This document shows positions 1 to 9,778 of a stretch of 64,000 nt of DNA, one piece after another (the stretch's first letter is position 1; each line of letters opens with the position of its first letter). The stretch is from Mycolicibacterium mageritense (lineage in GTDB: Bacteria; Actinomycetota; Actinomycetes; Mycobacteriales; Mycobacteriaceae): the NCBI RefSeq assembly GCF_010727475.1, contig NZ_AP022567.1, positions 7,440,001-7,504,000 on the forward strand, given 5' to 3'. The position numbers and the translations under genes were made by a program. Below the pieces are notes generated by a model that was not told the origin of the DNA, did no database searches, and saw only the letters and a list, made by a program, of their open reading frames with translations.

Positions 1-708
1 TCGTTCCCCCTCGCGGACAACGAGTGGATTCTCGACGAGCTGCGCACCCTGGCCGCTGTGCTCGGCGTGGCCCGCGACGCCGAGGTGCTCGCCGAGCGCT
101 ATCAGCGTGCACTCGACCAGCTGCCTGCCGATCTCATCCGCGGTCCGGTACGGGAGCGTCTGGTCGACGGCGCCAACCGGCGCTATGCGTCGGGGCTGCG
201 GCGCTCCTTGGCGGCGATGCGGTCGCAGCGGTATTTCCACCTGCTCGATGCGCTCGACGAGCTGGTCACCGCCGAGCCGCCGGAGCCGGAGGCCGGCGAG
301 GAAGCGCCCTCGGTGAGCATCGATTCGGCGTACAAGCGGGTACGCAAGGCGGCCAAGAAGGCCAAGGCCGTGGCGGCCGCCGATGACACCGAAACCGAGG
401 AGAAGGACGAGGCGCTGCACCGAATCCGCAAGGGCGCCAAACGACTTCGCTACACCGCGGCGGCAACCGGCGAAAGCAAGGTGTCCGACCGCGCCAAGAC
501 CATCCAGACCCTGCTCGGCGACCACCAGGACAGCGTCGTGAGCCGGACCCACCTGAGCACCCAGGCCGAGGCCGCACATGCCGCCGGTGAGGACACGTTC
601 ACCTACGGCCTGCTGTATCAGCAGGAGGACGACATCGCGCACTATGCGCGCACGATGCTCGACGATGCGCTCAAGCAACTCGACAAGGCGGTCCGCAAGA
701 GCCACTAG
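1..708 (+). CDS. CHAD domain protein, 5' end outside the window
   Basis: The reading frame is open from the first base, so the start lies upstream and only the C-terminal 235 residues are seen. The CHAD signature HRIRKGAKRLRY, a conserved His/Lys/Arg-rich helix, lies near the middle of the visible part. CHAD domains are alpha-helical and bind polyphosphate; in mycobacteria they usually follow a CYTH triphosphatase domain (Rv2226 type), and that half would be off the left edge. The gene ends three bases before rnpB, which lies on the opposite strand. A polyphosphate role is family knowledge and is not shown by this fragment. Confidence 0.85.
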   Translation, partial: SFPLADNEWILDELRTLAAVLGVARDAEVLAERYQRALDQLPADLIRGPVRERLVDGANRRYASGLRRSLAAMRSQRYFHLLDALDELVTAEPPEPEAGEEAPSVSIDSAYKRVRKAAKKAKAVAAADDTETEEKDEALHRIRKGAKRLRYTAAATGESKVSDRAKTIQTLLGDHQDSVVSRTHLSTQAEAAHAAGEDTFTYGLLYQQEDDIAHYARTMLDDALKQLDKAVRKSH

Positions 709-710
709 TA

Positions 711-1099
<389 letters not shown>

Positions 1100-1121
1100 A
1101 GATCACCGTACCCTTAAATCC

Positions 1122-1562
1122 ATGCCGCAGGTGCCACCGGCCCGATATCTGCTGCGGGCGAAAGATCTGGCCGACGCACGCTACGCCGATCCGATCACCG
1201 TCGACGACCTCGCCGCGGCCGCCGGGCTGTCCCGGGCGCACTTCAGCCGCATGTTCAGCCGCACGTTCGGGGAATCGCCGCGGGCCTATCTGCAGAGCAG
1301 GCGGCTGGAGCGCGCGGCGGCCCTGCTGCGCAACACCGACCGTTCGGTGGCCGACATCTGCGTGATGGTCGGCTTGCGCAGCATCGGGTCGTTCACCACG
1401 AGCTTCGCCCAGGTGTACGGCAGGCCACCCGCGGCCTATCGTGCGAGCCTGCCGCCGGCGATGCTCCGCGCCCCCGTGCCCAGCTGCATCCTGGCGCGCG
1501 ACACCAGACGGTCGGCCAAGACAGCACATACGGAGAAGACGCCCGAGGCAGGCCGAACGTAG
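1122..1562 (+). CDS. AraC/XylS-family transcriptional regulator
   Basis: A 146-aa protein that is almost entirely the AraC DNA-binding domain: a first HTH at about residues 24-46 (LAAAAGLSRAHFSRMFSRTF) and a second at about 72-98 (VADICVMVGLRSIGSFTTSF). There is no ligand-binding N-terminal domain. I chose ATG 1122 because the longer reading frame would run into rnpB. It ends 10 bp before a VOC-fold gene on the same strand, so the pair is probably one unit in which the regulator controls the VOC protein. The effector is unknown. Confidence 0.85.
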   Translation: MPQVPPARYLLRAKDLADARYADPITVDDLAAAAGLSRAHFSRMFSRTFGESPRAYLQSRRLERAAALLRNTDRSVADICVMVGLRSIGSFTTSFAQVYGRPPAAYRASLPPAMLRAPVPSCILARDTRRSAKTAHTEKTPEAGRT

Positions 1563-1571
1563 CGTCAGGCC

Positions 1572-1991
1572 ATGATGAAAATCGCTTGCACGCACCTGTG
1601 GGTTCACGATCAGGAAGTCGCGCTCAAATTCTGGACCGAGAAAGTCGGTATGGAAGTGCGCGAAGATGTTTCGTTCCCCGAAGAGATGGGCGCCTTCCGC
1701 TGGCTCACTGTTGGGCCGCCCGGGCAGGACGATGTCAGCATCGTGCTGATGGCCGTCCCGGGTGCGCCCGTGATGGACGAGAGCACCCGTGAGCAGGTGC
1801 TGGATCTCACTGCCAAAGGCTTCGCGGGCACGGTGTTTCTCACCACCGACGATTGCCAGGCCAGCTATGAGCAGCTCAGCGCCCGCGGTGTCGAGTTCAC
1901 CGAGCCACCCAACCAGATGCCGTACGGCATCGACTCCGGGTTCCGCGATCCGTCGGGCAACAGCGTCCGGCTGACTCAACGCACCATCTAG
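1572..1991 (+). CDS. VOC-family (glyoxalase/bleomycin-resistance fold) protein
   Basis: 139 aa with two beta-alpha-beta-beta-beta halves typical of the vicinal oxygen chelate fold; the C-terminal motif FRDPSGNSVRL is the usual family ending. Candidate metal ligands are His8 near the N-terminus and late acidic residues. It lies 10 bp after the AraC-type regulator and overlaps the convergent HNH gene by 4 nt at their stop codons. Members are lyases, dioxygenases or drug-binding proteins, and the substrate cannot be read from this sequence. Confidence 0.85.
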   Translation: MMKIACTHLWVHDQEVALKFWTEKVGMEVREDVSFPEEMGAFRWLTVGPPGQDDVSIVLMAVPGAPVMDESTREQVLDLTAKGFAGTVFLTTDDCQASYEQLSARGVEFTEPPNQMPYGIDSGFRDPSGNSVRLTQRTI

Positions 1992-3277
1992 GCGGCGTTC
2001 GCGCAGCGCACGACCTCGATCGCGATCCGCAGTTCGGTCGCGCTCTCGTACACTTCGACCCGCCCCGGTGGCGGCGGCGCAGTCGACCGGTAACACGCAC
2101 CGGTGGGAGTCACGAATTCCGCTGTGTGCAAACCATTTTCGTCCCTGGTCGTCACGCTCCAGCCGGGTGATTCCTTGACGTAGTTGCAGTGTTCGCATTC
2201 ACCGAGACCGTTGAGGGCACTGGTTGGGCCGCCGCCGGCGTGGGGCTGCGCGTGGTCGAGGTGGCGAATCGGAGCACCGCAATACGGGGTCCGGCAGACC
2301 TGGTCCCTCAATCGGATGAATTGAGCCAACCCCTTGGGGAACAACCGCGACCGCGACTCCATCGCCACCAGCGCGCCCGAACCCGGGTGCAGATACAGCC
2401 GCCGCAGCGTCGCGCGCGAACGCTTGTCGACGACCGCATCACCGACCAGTTTGCGAGCTACCGACGCGGGCACGGGACCGTAGCCCTCGACCACCGCCGG
2501 CCTGTCATCGTCGCCGAACAACGTCTGATCGGAGATCGTCATGTTGACCGCAATCGGTTCAGGTGCGTCGGCCGGACGGCCGGTGACCCGCTCAACGGCC
2601 GTGTCGGCCATCACCTGACCGCGCGTGCGGCCGTCGAACGTCGTATCCGCCTTACGCTTGAGCGCCGCGTACATTCCGACGCCCTGCTGTACCGGCAACA
2701 ACACCGTCACGCGCGCCATGCAGTCCGGCGCAGGCCGGATGGTCACCGTGCGATCCTCTGCGGCCTTGGCCGCCCGGTCGACGATTGCCTGCGCGTCCAG
2801 GCGATACGCGATCTTCTTGGCTTCGGCCTCGATCGCGTTGTTTCCCTTGCCGACGAGCTTCGCGATGTCGGCGCACATCTCGGCATCCAACGCCCGCCGA
2901 TCCTCGACGGTCAGGCACGCCGATTCCCGCACGATCAACGTGGCCCGCCACTCCGACAGCACACCGGACTCCAGCGCGCGCAGGGTATGCGGCATCTCAT
3001 GGACCAGCGCCTTGGCGAACCCCAGATGCCGACTGCCACATGTCGGCGAATCATGGCGGGCCAGCGCGATCTCGCTGGCCACGCCACGACCCTGCTTCGC
3101 GCGAGGCACGCCCGCGGCGGCCTCGCGCGCCCGCCTCTTCTCGTCCATCAACACCGCGCACCGGGCCTGCCCAGCCGCCGCGGCCGACTTCGCCAGCTCG
3201 AGTTCCTCCATGCGCCGATGGAGCTGCGCCTCATCAGCGTCCGGGTTGACCTGGGCCAACTCCGCTAGTTCGAACAT
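1988..3277 (-). CDS. DUF222/HNH endonuclease (13E12 repeat family)
   Basis: About 429 aa. The N-terminal two thirds is the helical DUF222 domain and the C-terminal part an HNH-like nuclease domain with a Cys/His cluster (CRTPYCGAPIRHLDHAQPH, then CEHCNYVKE). This is the multicopy 13E12 family of mycobacteria, often annotated as HNH endonuclease. ATG 3277 was preferred to an in-frame start 24 bp upstream, because it begins the usual MFELAEL-like N-terminus. An insertion sequence starts only about 28 bp upstream and may have replaced the native promoter. The cellular role is not established. Confidence 0.85.
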   Translation of the reverse strand: MFELAELAQVNPDADEAQLHRRMEELELAKSAAAAGQARCAVLMDEKRRAREAAAGVPRAKQGRGVASEIALARHDSPTCGSRHLGFAKALVHEMPHTLRALESGVLSEWRATLIVRESACLTVEDRRALDAEMCADIAKLVGKGNNAIEAEAKKIAYRLDAQAIVDRAAKAAEDRTVTIRPAPDCMARVTVLLPVQQGVGMYAALKRKADTTFDGRTRGQVMADTAVERVTGRPADAPEPIAVNMTISDQTLFGDDDRPAVVEGYGPVPASVARKLVGDAVVDKRSRATLRRLYLHPGSGALVAMESRSRLFPKGLAQFIRLRDQVCRTPYCGAPIRHLDHAQPHAGGGPTSALNGLGECEHCNYVKESPGWSVTTRDENGLHTAEFVTPTGACYRSTAPPPPGRVEVYESATELRIAIEVVRCANAA

Positions 3278-3300
3278 ATGAGCGATGCTACGCGGACCCA

Positions 3301-4620
3301 CCGACCGCGTTGACTCGTCAAAAATGCGCGTGAATGGGTGATTCGTTGCCTCATTGAAAATGCGCGCGTAAGCCCAAACGATGGGGTTGACGTTGGCCGA
3401 ACGCAGAGCCGTGACGGAGACGACCGCAGTCCGTTACCAGTTGGCGAGCAAGGGCGGTAAGGGGCGGATTCTCGATGAGCTGTGCCAATACCGGGTGGCA
3501 TCGCAGTCATGCCGCAAGGCGCTCAAAGCCGCATCGGGGCCCAAAGTCGTTACGCCGCGCGAGCGGCCGGTGAAGTATGGACCAGAGGTCATCGCGGCAC
3601 TGACGGTGTGCTGGACGGTGCTCGGGATGCCGGCTGGTAAGCGTCTGGCGCCGATGCTCGCTGAATTGGTGGCCGTGCTGCGCCATTTCCGGGAGCTGGA
3701 CATCGATGAGGGCACCGCTGAGTTGTTGGTGTCGATGTCGGCGGCCACTATCGATCGTCGCTTGGCCGGTGAGCGCGCAAACTCCGGCCGCGGGCGCGGG
3801 TACGAAACCGGGATCGCTGCTCAAAAGTCAGATCCCGGTGCGTACCTGGGCCGAATGGCAGGACGCCCGGCCGGGATTCGTCGAGATCGACTCGGTCTGG
3901 CACGATGGCGGCATCCGGGGCGGAGGTCATGCCTCGACCTTGACGGTCACCGACATCGCCACCGGTTGACCGAGAACCGTTCCATGCCTGAGCGGACCGG
4001 CAAATGCGTGAAGGCCGCCCTTGACGACATCGCCCGTGCGATGCCCTTTCCGATTCTGGGTGTGGACTGCGATAACGGATCAGAGTTCATCAATGACGAC
4101 CTGCTCACGTGGTGTGAGAACCGCAAGATCACCTTTACCCGATCACGGCCGGGCAATAAGAACGACGGCTGTCATGTCGAGCAGAAGAACTGGTCGGTGG
4201 TGCGCATGTTGGTGGGCTATTACCGCTACGACACCGCCGCAGAGGTGTTGTTGCTCAACGAGATCTGGCGGCTACAGTCCACGTTGACCAACTTTTTCTA
4301 TCCGCAGCAGAAGCTGGTATCCAAGGTCCGCAACGGAGCCAAAGTCTGCAAGAAGCACGACGAGGCCGCCACTCCCTTTCATCGCGCGATCGATCACTCT
4401 GACATGACCGTGGAACGCATCGTGGCGATGACCCGCGCCTACTCGTTGATCAATCCCGCCGCCACCGGACGCCAGGTGCAAGCCCTGACCGCGCAACTGT
4501 TCACCCTCGCCACCACCAAGGCCAGCGCTACCGCCCAACCCCAGATCAACAAGCGCGCACGATTACGTGAGGCAACGAATGCCTCTACGCGCGCATCTTG
4601 ACATGAGGCAACAGGCCGAC
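3301..4620. mobile_element. Insertion sequence of about 1.3 kb with imperfect double-unit inverted ends
   Basis: The element spans roughly 3306-4615. Its left end (3309-3370) and the inverted right end (4551-4612) align over about 60 bp and each carries two copies of a GTTGCCTCA...ATGCGCGCG unit. CCGAC occurs at 3301-3305 and 4616-4620 and could be a 5-bp target duplication, although the outermost bases match poorly. It sits between the HNH gene and the thioredoxin-reductase/methyltransferase gene. The IS family was not assigned. Confidence 0.75.
3381..4601 (+). pseudogene. rve-type DDE transposase, broken by two compensating frameshifts
   Basis: The frame is nominally open for 406 aa, but residues encoded by about 3800-3967 are read out of frame. 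In that stretch the +1 frame reads GTKPGSLLKSQIPVRTWAEW ... VEIDSVWHDGG ... TLTVTDIATG, which is the conserved start of the DDE core with its first catalytic Asp. The main frame resumes with TENRS, then GVDCDNGSEF (second Asp) and HVEQKN (Glu). One extra G near 3798-3800 and one missing G near 3968 explain it. As written the protein lacks the first catalytic Asp, so the element should be inactive unless these are sequence errors. Confidence 0.85.
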
Positions 4621-4629
4621 AAGTTGCCG

Positions 4630-6183
4630 CTAGGCCACCCGCCGCAGCACGATCACGTTGTCGATGAGGGTGCCGCGCTGCCCGTCAGGCCCGGTCGCCT
4701 CGCGTTGCTCGGGGCCCACCCGGACCCGTTCCCAGTGCGCCTCGGGAAGCTCCAGTGCCGCCAAAACCTCATCAGCGGTGGGAAACTCGAACTTTCGGAC
4801 ATGCTCGGGCGCCCAGGGCGGCGCCGCCCCGTGATCGACGACCACCAGCAGGCCACCCGGCGTCACCGCGTCGGCCGCGCGGCGCAGGAACCCGGCTCGG
4901 TCCATGGCGATCGGCGATTGCAGGAACTGTGCCGACACCAGGTCGAAGCCGCCGCCGGGCAGGCTCTCGGAGAAGTCGTGCCGCTCGAAGCTGATGCGGT
5001 CGGAGACGCCGCGGGCCGCCGCTTCCGCTGCGGCGCGCTGCAGCGCGGTCTCCGAAACGTCCGCGGCCGTGACCTGCCAGCCGCGCTCGGCCAACCACAC
5101 GGCGTCACCGCCCTCACCGCAACCCAGATCCAGGGCCCGGCCCGCGGGCAGTTCCGCGGCGATCCGCTCCAGCTGCGGGTTGACCCGCCCGCTCCAGATG
5201 CGTCCGCGCTGCCCGTAGTGCCGTTCCCAGTACTGCGCGGTGACGGCCGTACGCGTCGGCCACGGCGGCACGGGCAACCCGACGTCCTCAGCAAGCAGGA
5301 ACTGCACGACGGCTGCGCCGGCCTGACTGCCCGCCGCCACGGCCGTGGCCACCTGCGGCATCTGGGCAGTCAGATCTCCTGCGGCGAACAATCCCGGCAC
5401 CGAGGTGCGCGCGAACCCGTCGACCACGAGTGCGTCGGCGGCCACCGGCCCCGGGGCCGAAACCGCGCCGAGTTGCGCGGCCAGCGGCGAACGCTGGTGC
5501 AATGTGCTGGCGACCAGCGCTCCGCGACGGGCCAGCCGGGTACCGTCGGCGAACTCCACGGCCGTCAGCGCGCCGCCGTCTGCGACCAGTCGGGTGATCG
5601 TGCGCTCGTCGACGCCGATCCCGGCCGCATCGAGCTGCTTGACCTGAGCCTCGTCCAGCCCGCTCGCGCCGTCGGTGAGCACCACGAGATCATCGGTCCA
5701 GCCTCGGAGCAGCAGGGCCGAATGCACGGCGCGCTCACCCTGGGCGATCACCGCCAGCGGTTGGTCACGCATCTCCCAGCCGTGGCAGAAGGGGCAGTGG
5801 AAAACCGAATTGCCCCAGAGTTCTTCGAGCCCGGCGAGCTTCGGCGGCCGGTATTCCATGCCGGTCGCCAACAGCACGGTTCTGGCCCGTTCCCGCCTGC
5901 CGTCGGCCAGCTCGAGCACGAAACCCGGTTCTCCCGTGACGACTTCACCGGTCCGCAGCTCGACGGACGGATACGCCGCCAGTTCGGCAAGGCCCGCGGC
6001 ATACAGCTCGGCGGGTGGCCGCCCGTCATGGCCGAGCAGTCCTCCGATGCCGTGAGCAGCCGAATTGCTTTGCGCACCGGCATCGATCAACAGTGTGCGC
6101 CGGCGGGCCCGGCCGAGCACCAGAGCGGCACTCAACCCGGCGGCCCCACCGCCGACCACGATGCAGTCCCATACGTTGTCCAT
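4630..6183 (-). CDS. Thioredoxin-reductase-like flavoprotein fused to a SAM methyltransferase
   Basis: 517 aa with two enzymes in one chain. Residues 1 to about 310 form an NAD(P)/FAD pyridine-nucleotide-disulfide oxidoreductase: FAD motif GGGAAGLSAA, redox pair CPFC followed by HGWE, and the second FAD motif AAGDLTAQ. Residues from about 315 form a class I methyltransferase with motif I LDLGCGEGGDAVWLAERGW. It is divergent from an XRE-cupin regulator 46 bp away, which probably controls it. The natural substrates are unknown; a small thiol or toxic electrophile that is reduced and methylated would fit, but that is inference. Confidence 0.9.
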   Translation of the reverse strand: MDNVWDCIVVGGGAAGLSAALVLGRARRRTLLIDAGAQSNSAAHGIGGLLGHDGRPPAELYAAGLAELAAYPSVELRTGEVVTGEPGFVLELADGRRERARTVLLATGMEYRPPKLAGLEELWGNSVFHCPFCHGWEMRDQPLAVIAQGERAVHSALLLRGWTDDLVVLTDGASGLDEAQVKQLDAAGIGVDERTITRLVADGGALTAVEFADGTRLARRGALVASTLHQRSPLAAQLGAVSAPGPVAADALVVDGFARTSVPGLFAAGDLTAQMPQVATAVAAGSQAGAAVVQFLLAEDVGLPVPPWPTRTAVTAQYWERHYGQRGRIWSGRVNPQLERIAAELPAGRALDLGCGEGGDAVWLAERGWQVTAADVSETALQRAAAEAAARGVSDRISFERHDFSESLPGGGFDLVSAQFLQSPIAMDRAGFLRRAADAVTPGGLLVVVDHGAAPPWAPEHVRKFEFPTADEVLAALELPEAHWERVRVGPEQREATGPDGQRGTLIDNVIVLRRVA

Positions 6184-6229
6184 ACCCAGAGCTTGCCCAC
6201 CGAACGCGAATCTGCCAACCTAATTTGCC

Positions 6230-6808
6230 ATGCAGGCAAAACCGCCCGACGACGACGTCGATGCGCTGGTCCGGCGAAGGCTGCGAGACCTCCGCCGCCA
6301 ACGAGGCCTTACCCTGGAAGACGTCGCGACCCGCGCGCAGATCGACGTGTCGACACTGAGCCGGCTGGAATCGGGAAAGCGCAGGCTCGCACTCGATCAC
6401 CTACCCCGGCTCGCCACGGCGCTCTCGGTCACCACCGATGAACTCCTGCGACCGCCCGAGGCGGAAGACCCACGCGTCAAAGGCAGTTCACACACGCATC
6501 ACGACATCACCTACTGGCCGCTGACCCGCCACGGCCCGGCAGGCGGCCTGCACGCGTTCAAGATCCGCATCAGCCCCCGGCGCAAGAAGCCGCCCACCGA
6601 GTTTCCCGTCCACGAGGGGCGCGACTGGATGTACGTGCTGTCCGGGCAACTGCGGCTCATCCTCGGAGACCAGGACTTCATCGTCAAACCTGGTGAGGCC
6701 GTCGAGTTTTCAACCTGGACGCCACACTGGTTCGGTGTCGTGGACGGTCCCGTTGAGGCCATCACGATCCTCGGACCGCACGGCGAGCAGCTGCACCTGC
6801 ACGCCTAG
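6230..6808 (+). CDS. XRE-family regulator with C-terminal cupin domain
   Basis: 192 aa. Residues about 14-62 are a lambda-repressor-like HTH (LTLEDVATRAQIDVSTLSRL) and residues about 115-190 a double-stranded beta-helix cupin (HEGRDWMYVLSG ... VKPGEAVEF). Regulators of this design bind a small ligand in the cupin and usually act on their own promoter and a neighbouring enzyme gene. The divergent flavoprotein/methyltransferase gene is the obvious target. Its stop codon overlaps the convergent RNase HI gene by 4 nt. Confidence 0.9.
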   Translation: MQAKPPDDDVDALVRRRLRDLRRQRGLTLEDVATRAQIDVSTLSRLESGKRRLALDHLPRLATALSVTTDELLRPPEAEDPRVKGSSHTHHDITYWPLTRHGPAGGLHAFKIRISPRRKKPPTEFPVHEGRDWMYVLSGQLRLILGDQDFIVKPGEAVEFSTWTPHWFGVVDGPVEAITILGPHGEQLHLHA

Positions 6809-7908
6809 AGGTAGGCGGTCTGGTTCACCAATCGCACTGATGCCGCACCATCACCGTAGAACTCGGCGATCGACAACGACGCCAGGTCCAGATGCAGCCG
6901 GTACAGGATGCCCTCCCCCGCGTCGAGCGCCAACCGCAGCACGGTCTTGATCGGCGTCACGTGGGAGACCACCAACACGGTCGCCTCGCCATGCTCGGCG
7001 ATGATGCGGTTGCGGGCCCGACGCACGCGGTGCGCCACGGCATCGAAGCTCTCGCCACCGGGCGGCTCGACACTGGTGTCCCGCAACCACCGCCGATGCA
7101 CCTCAGGGTCACGCTCGGCCGCTTCGGCGAAAGTCAGCCCTTCCCACTCACCGAAATCGGTTTCGATCAGATCGTCGTCGACCGTGACGTCGAGACCCAG
7201 CGCCTTGGCCGCCGCCGCGGCAGTGTCATAAGCGCGCTGCAGCGGCGAGGACACCACCGCCGCGACGCCGCCCCGCTCCCCGAGATACCGTGCGGCAGCC
7301 TCAGCCTGCCTGCGGCCTTCCTCGGTCAACGGCGGGTTGCCGCGGCCCGAATAACGGCGCCGCACCGACAGTTCGGTCTGTCCGTGCCGCAATAGCAGCA
7401 GGCGGGTCGGCGCGCCGACAGCACCGGTCCAGCCCGGGGCGGCGGGCTTCTCGGCGGGCTTTTCAGCGGGTTTCTCCGCAGCGCTTTCCGTCAGCGAAAC
7501 CACCTCGGCCGCAGCGTCCATCGCCTCGTTGGCCAGCCGGTCGGCATGAGCGTTGCGCGCCCGCGGAATCCAGCTGTACGTGACGTCCGCGAATTGCGCA
7601 GCCAGCGCGGCGGCGTCACGCTGCAGCGGAACCAGGTCGGGATGCTTGACGCGCCACCGGCCCGACATCTGCTCCACCACGAGCTTGGAATCCATCGACA
7701 CCGCAACCTCGTCGGCACCCTCGGCCGCGGCTGCCTGCAGACCCGCGATCAGGCCCCGGTATTCGGCGACGTTGTTGGTGGCGAGGCCGATGGCCTCCTT
7801 CCGTTCCGCGAGGACGACGCCGTGGTCGGCCGTCCACACGACAGCCCCGAACCCCGCGGGCCCGGGGTTGCCGCGCGAGCCGCCGTCGGCCTCGACCAGA
7901 ACCTTCAC
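6805..7908 (-). CDS. Bifunctional RNase HI / acid phosphatase (Rv2228c type)
   Basis: 367 aa. Residues 1 to about 135 are RNase HI: the DGGSRGNPGPAG loop carries the first catalytic Asp, NNVAEYRGL the Glu, and MDSKLVVEQMSGRWRVKH and RNAHADRLAN the rest of the core. After an Ala/Pro-rich linker, a histidine phosphatase domain begins with LLLLRHGQTE. The M. tuberculosis and M. smegmatis proteins combine RNA-DNA hybrid cleavage with alpha-ribazole phosphatase (CobC) activity in cobalamin synthesis. I chose GTG 7908: it overlaps the upstream stop codon as GTGA and gives the usual length. Confidence 0.93.
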   Translation of the reverse strand: MKVLVEADGGSRGNPGPAGFGAVVWTADHGVVLAERKEAIGLATNNVAEYRGLIAGLQAAAAEGADEVAVSMDSKLVVEQMSGRWRVKHPDLVPLQRDAAALAAQFADVTYSWIPRARNAHADRLANEAMDAAAEVVSLTESAAEKPAEKPAEKPAAPGWTGAVGAPTRLLLLRHGQTELSVRRRYSGRGNPPLTEEGRRQAEAAARYLGERGGVAAVVSSPLQRAYDTAAAAAKALGLDVTVDDDLIETDFGEWEGLTFAEAAERDPEVHRRWLRDTSVEPPGGESFDAVAHRVRRARNRIIAEHGEATVLVVSHVTPIKTVLRLALDAGEGILYRLHLDLASLSIAEFYGDGAASVRLVNQTAYL

Positions 7909-8633
7909 GGCTTGACCCGCAACAGGATTGCGCCGCATTCCGGGCAGCGCAGCACGTCGTCGTCAGCCGCCGCGGTGATCCGGGCGATCTCGCCGCGGTC
8001 GATCTCGATCCGGCACGCACCGCACCGCCGGCCCTGCAGCGCGCCGGCGCCGGCACCGCCGCGCGCCCGCTGCCGCTCATACATTCCGATCAGCTCGGGA
8101 TCGATCTCGGCCACCAAGGAATCGCGGCGTGAAATGCACTGGTGCCGAGCGGCATCGATGTCGACCAGCGCGGCGTCGCGGGCCTGCTGCGCCTCGTTCA
8201 GGCTGTTCTGCAGTTCGTCGATGCGAGCCAGCTCGTCGGACTGCTGGGCCAGCAGGTCTTCCCGGCGCTCCATCACCTCGAGCAGCGAGTCCTCCAGGCT
8301 GGACTGCCGCCGCTGCAGGGTTTCCAACTCATGCTGGATCTCGCTGACCTGCTTGGCCCCCACCGAACCGCCCTCGAGCAGCGCCCGGTCGCGGTCCTCG
8401 CGCTGGCGCACGGCGTCGATCTCGGTCTCGAACTTCGCGACCTGCGCGCCGAGATCCTCCAGCGCGATGCCGAGCACGGCCAGCCGGTCGTTGGCGGCCG
8501 CGTGTTCGGCTTGCGCCTCGTCGACCCGCTGCTGCTCGGCAAGGTGTTTGGCCCGATACTCGATGCGCCCGAGCTCGGCATCGACCTCGGTCAGCTCGAG
8601 CAGCGAACGTTGTTGGGCCACTTCAGCTTTCAT
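7905..8633 (-). CDS. Coiled-coil C4-type zinc-ribbon protein (Rv2229c type)
   Basis: 242 aa. A long coiled-coil hairpin (about residues 5-180, rich in Glu/Gln/Leu) is followed by a zinc ribbon with CGAC and CPEC pairs. The family is conserved in Actinobacteria and has been compared in shape with DksA/GreA-like coiled-coil factors; its function is unsettled. ATG 8633 is preferred to ATG 8639 because AGGG lies 6 nt before it. It sits between the Nif3-like gene (6 nt upstream) and the RNase HI gene (GTGA overlap), in one operon. Confidence 0.88.
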   Translation of the reverse strand: MKAEVAQQRSLLELTEVDAELGRIEYRAKHLAEQQRVDEAQAEHAAANDRLAVLGIALEDLGAQVAKFETEIDAVRQREDRDRALLEGGSVGAKQVSEIQHELETLQRRQSSLEDSLLEVMERREDLLAQQSDELARIDELQNSLNEAQQARDAALVDIDAARHQCISRRDSLVAEIDPELIGMYERQRARGGAGAGALQGRRCGACRIEIDRGEIARITAAADDDVLRCPECGAILLRVKP

Positions 8634-8641
8634 GTTCATCC

Positions 8642-9778
8642 CTACGCTCGACTCTCGACGTTCCATGGATCTGTGCGGACCGGGCACACCCGGACCGGTA
8701 ACGCGTCACCGAAGTGTGCGCGCAACACCCCCGCCGCTTGAGCACACCACGGGAATTCGCTGGCCCAGTGCGCGACATCGACCAGCGCGACACCCGACGC
8801 CCTGCGGTGCTCGTCGGCGGGATGGTGGCGCAGGTCCGCGGTGACGTAGGCCTGCACGTCGGCCCCGTTCACCGCACCTAAAAGCGAGTCTCCGGCACCC
8901 CCGCACACCGCGACGCGCGCCACCACGGCATCGGCATCACCCGACGCCCGCACCCCCCACGACGTGGCGGGCAACGCGTCGTGCACGCGGGATACGAACG
9001 CCGACAACGGCTCCGGCTTGGGCAGCGTCCCCACGCGGCCGATTCCGACGTCGCTGGGGATGGGTGCCAGCGCGATGATGTCGAACGCCGGCTCCTCATA
9101 TGGGTGCGCGGCACGCATCGCCTTGAGCACCCCCGCACGCAGTCGCGCCGGCGCGATCACTTCGACGCGGTCCTCGGCCACTCGTTCGACACTGCCGATC
9201 TCACCGATGGCGGGCGACGCCCCGTCGTGGGGCAGGAATTGTCCGGTACCCGCCACGCTCCAGCTGCAATGGGAGTAGTCGCCGATCCGGCCCGCACCCG
9301 CGGCGAAGAGCGCGTCGCGCACGGCGTCGGCGTCGCCCGCGGGTACGAAGACCACCCACTTGTCGAGGTCGGGGCCCGGCACCGGTTCCAGCACGCCGTC
9401 CACCTCAAGCCCGAGTGCGTCGGCCAGCGCATCGGAAACGCCGGGCGACGCCGCGTCGGCGTTGGTGTGCGCCGTGAACAACGCCCGCCCGGTCCGGATC
9501 AGCCGGTGGATCAGCGCGCCCTTTGCGGTGCTGGCCGCAACGGTGTCGACACCACGCAACAACAACGGATGATGCGCGAGCAGCAGGCCCCGCTCGGGCA
9601 CCTCGGCCACCACCGCTTCGGTGGCGTCGACCGAGATCGTCACCGACTCCACGCGCTCCCCGGGGTCGCCGCACACCAACCCGACCGAATCCCAGCTCTG
9701 CGCCAGCGCAGGCGGGTACGCCGCGTCCAGCACTCCGATGACATCGGCCAGGCTCACCCCGGTCCCGCGCGCAGTCAT
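8642..9778 (-). CDS. Nif3-like dinuclear metal centre protein (Rv2230c type)
   Basis: 378 aa, matching the family form with an inserted central PII-like/CutA domain. Metal-site motifs are LLLAHHPLLLRGVD near residue 80, THAHTNAD-like ALFTAHTNADAA, and a late VAHWASE segment. Related proteins are called GTP cyclohydrolase I type 2, but the reaction is not firmly proven. ATG 9778 gives the usual length, overlaps the upstream stop as ATGA and has a GAGGTG ribosome-binding site. Confidence 0.9.
   Translation of the reverse strand: MTARGTGVSLADVIGVLDAAYPPALAQSWDSVGLVCGDPGERVESVTISVDATEAVVAEVPERGLLLAHHPLLLRGVDTVAASTAKGALIHRLIRTGRALFTAHTNADAASPGVSDALADALGLEVDGVLEPVPGPDLDKWVVFVPAGDADAVRDALFAAGAGRIGDYSHCSWSVAGTGQFLPHDGASPAIGEIGSVERVAEDRVEVIAPARLRAGVLKAMRAAHPYEEPAFDIIALAPIPSDVGIGRVGTLPKPEPLSAFVSRVHDALPATSWGVRASGDADAVVARVAVCGGAGDSLLGAVNGADVQAYVTADLRHHPADEHRRASGVALVDVAHWASEFPWCAQAAGVLRAHFGDALPVRVCPVRTDPWNVESRA

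Noticed and set aside
4567..6441. 624-aa plus-strand open frame
   Set aside because: Antisense to the flavoprotein/methyltransferase fusion; composition typical of a GC-rich shadow.
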